Of a DNA stretch of 64,000 nucleotides, positions 63,281 through 64,000 are shown one piece after another (position 1 is the first letter of the stretch; each line of letters begins with the position of its first letter). Under the pieces are notes generated by a model that ran no database searches, was not told the DNA's origin, and worked only from the letters and a program-made list of their open reading frames with translations. The DNA comes from Candidatus Thiodictyon syntrophicum (GTDB taxonomy: Bacteria; Pseudomonadota; Gammaproteobacteria; Chromatiales; Chromatiaceae), in the NCBI RefSeq assembly GCF_002813775.1, contig NZ_CP020370.1, positions 6,349,501 through 6,413,500 on the forward strand, written 5' to 3'. The translations under genes were made by a program, and so were the position numbers.

Positions 63281-64000
63281 GACGCCTGAATCCAACCCCG
63301 GTGCACTGGTTGTCAGTAGCCCCAAGGCGCTGGTCATTACCAACCGGCAATTGCGCATTGCCGGCCAAGCCCTAGCGCGGATCGAGCAAGAGCGGTATAT
63401 CGAGTTCTTTGCGACGCATCCGGAGGCTTCACAGGCGTTTGTCCAGACGCTCTCGCGGTATTACCCACTGACCCAGTCGCTACTCGACAGCTATGCCGAC
63501 CGCTGGGACTGGAGTCGACTCAGTGAAAATATCGCGCTGGCCTGGAGCGAATCTCTTGTCGACCGCTATGCCGACCGCTGGGATTGGCGCTGGCTCACTT
63601 ACAGAGCCCTGCCCTGGAGCGAAGCTCTTATCGACCGCCATGCCGACCGCTGGAATTGGAAAGGTCTCGGTGTAAACGAAGCATTGCCCTGGAAGGAGGC
63701 CCTAATTGATCGCTACGTGGACCGATGGGACTGGAGCTGGATCAGTCTAAGGGACGAGCGGGCCTGGAGCGAGGCGCTAATCGAGCGCTACGCCACCCGA
63801 TTGGATTGGGCTAGCCTCAGTTTAAACGAAGCATTACCCTGGAGCCCCGCGCTAATCGAGCGCTACCTCGACCGCTGGGATTGGGATTTCCTTGGTTCAA
63901 ATGGAGCCCTGCCTTGGACCGAAGATTTAATAGAGCGCTACGCCGGCCGCTGGGTTTGGAAAAGTCTCACCAGCGGCGATAGCAGAGACGGCCTGCCCTG
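63273..64000 (+). CDS. Cassette C gene 2: Trp-rich repeat solenoid protein (cut by window edge)
   Basis: ATG at 63273 overlaps the gene 1 stop by 8 nt (ATGAGTGA). The frame is open to the end of the window (242 codons so far). The N-terminus is nearly the same as that of cassette A gene 2 (MSETPESNPGALVVSSPKAL, RIEQERYIEFFATHPEAS). At least eight repeats follow, for example LAWSESLVDRYADRWDW, LPWSEALIDRHADRWNW and LPWSPALIERYLDRWDW. The C-terminal part lies outside. Confidence 0.8.
   Translation, partial: MSETPESNPGALVVSSPKALVITNRQLRIAGQALARIEQERYIEFFATHPEASQAFVQTLSRYYPLTQSLLDSYADRWDWSRLSENIALAWSESLVDRYADRWDWRWLTYRALPWSEALIDRHADRWNWKGLGVNEALPWKEALIDRYVDRWDWSWISLRDERAWSEALIERYATRLDWASLSLNEALPWSPALIERYLDRWDWDFLGSNGALPWTEDLIERYAGRWVWKSLTSGDSRDGLP

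Overview
This window is GC-rich chromosomal DNA from a gammaproteobacterium, most likely a purple sulfur bacterium of the Chromatiaceae (the Thiodictyon/Thiocapsa/Lamprocystis neighbourhood). That placement is an inference. It rests on the gammaproteobacterial rpsP-rimM-trmD-rplS operon and sbcB, a full-length SMC protein instead of MukB, an octaheme cytochrome, two very large hybrid sensor kinases, selenium genes, and families of short inverted repeats of the kind I associate with that group. No 16S rRNA gene is present to settle it.

Positions 1-33900 are mostly ordinary chromosome. They hold an ABC exporter with its DUF1854 partner (a pair linked to cyanophycin metabolism), a secreted collagen-like protein, a Sel1 plus vWA pair resembling type VI secretion accessory proteins, a beta-lactamase-fold hydrolase, an octaheme cytochrome with HEAT and TPR repeats, an MT-A70 methyltransferase, a large Cys-rich SH3 protein, an ankyrin lipoprotein, a cell-wall amidase, sbcB, the ribosomal operon, a type II restriction-modification pair, smc, and a patch of broken or orphan toxin-antitoxin genes beside an AlbA_2-type ATPase. 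Positions 33941-44325 hold two giant hybrid histidine kinases and selD. A Phd/PIN toxin-antitoxin pair follows.

From about 45400 to the right edge the window is accessory DNA dense in defence-like genes. Its core is a two-gene cassette present three times. Gene 1 joins a single-HKD phospholipase D-type nuclease domain, a coiled coil and a DnaJ-like segment with an HPD motif. Gene 2 overlaps gene 1 by 8 nt and encodes a solenoid of about 25-residue repeats (LPWS..LI.RY..RWDW..LS.N). Only the middle copy (53610-57120) has an intact nuclease gene. The two outer copies carry different frameshifting deletions that each destroy the HKD site. Between the copies lie a TIR domain fused to the periplasmic N-domains of the type IV pilus secretin PilQ, a putative HNH protein, an AAA ATPase/TOPRIM pair that probably starts on an ATA codon, a 3' fragment of tRNA-Sec (an integration scar), an ImmA/IrrE peptidase, and a downstream gene split by a complete insertion sequence with a 5-bp target duplication.

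Several repeat families punctuate the window: hairpins with GTTGTC-type arms, elements with GCAAAT-type arms, a near-perfect 57-bp palindrome, and elements with CACGCCAAG ends. They lie mainly between genes. One of them supplies the last codons and the stop of a histidine kinase.
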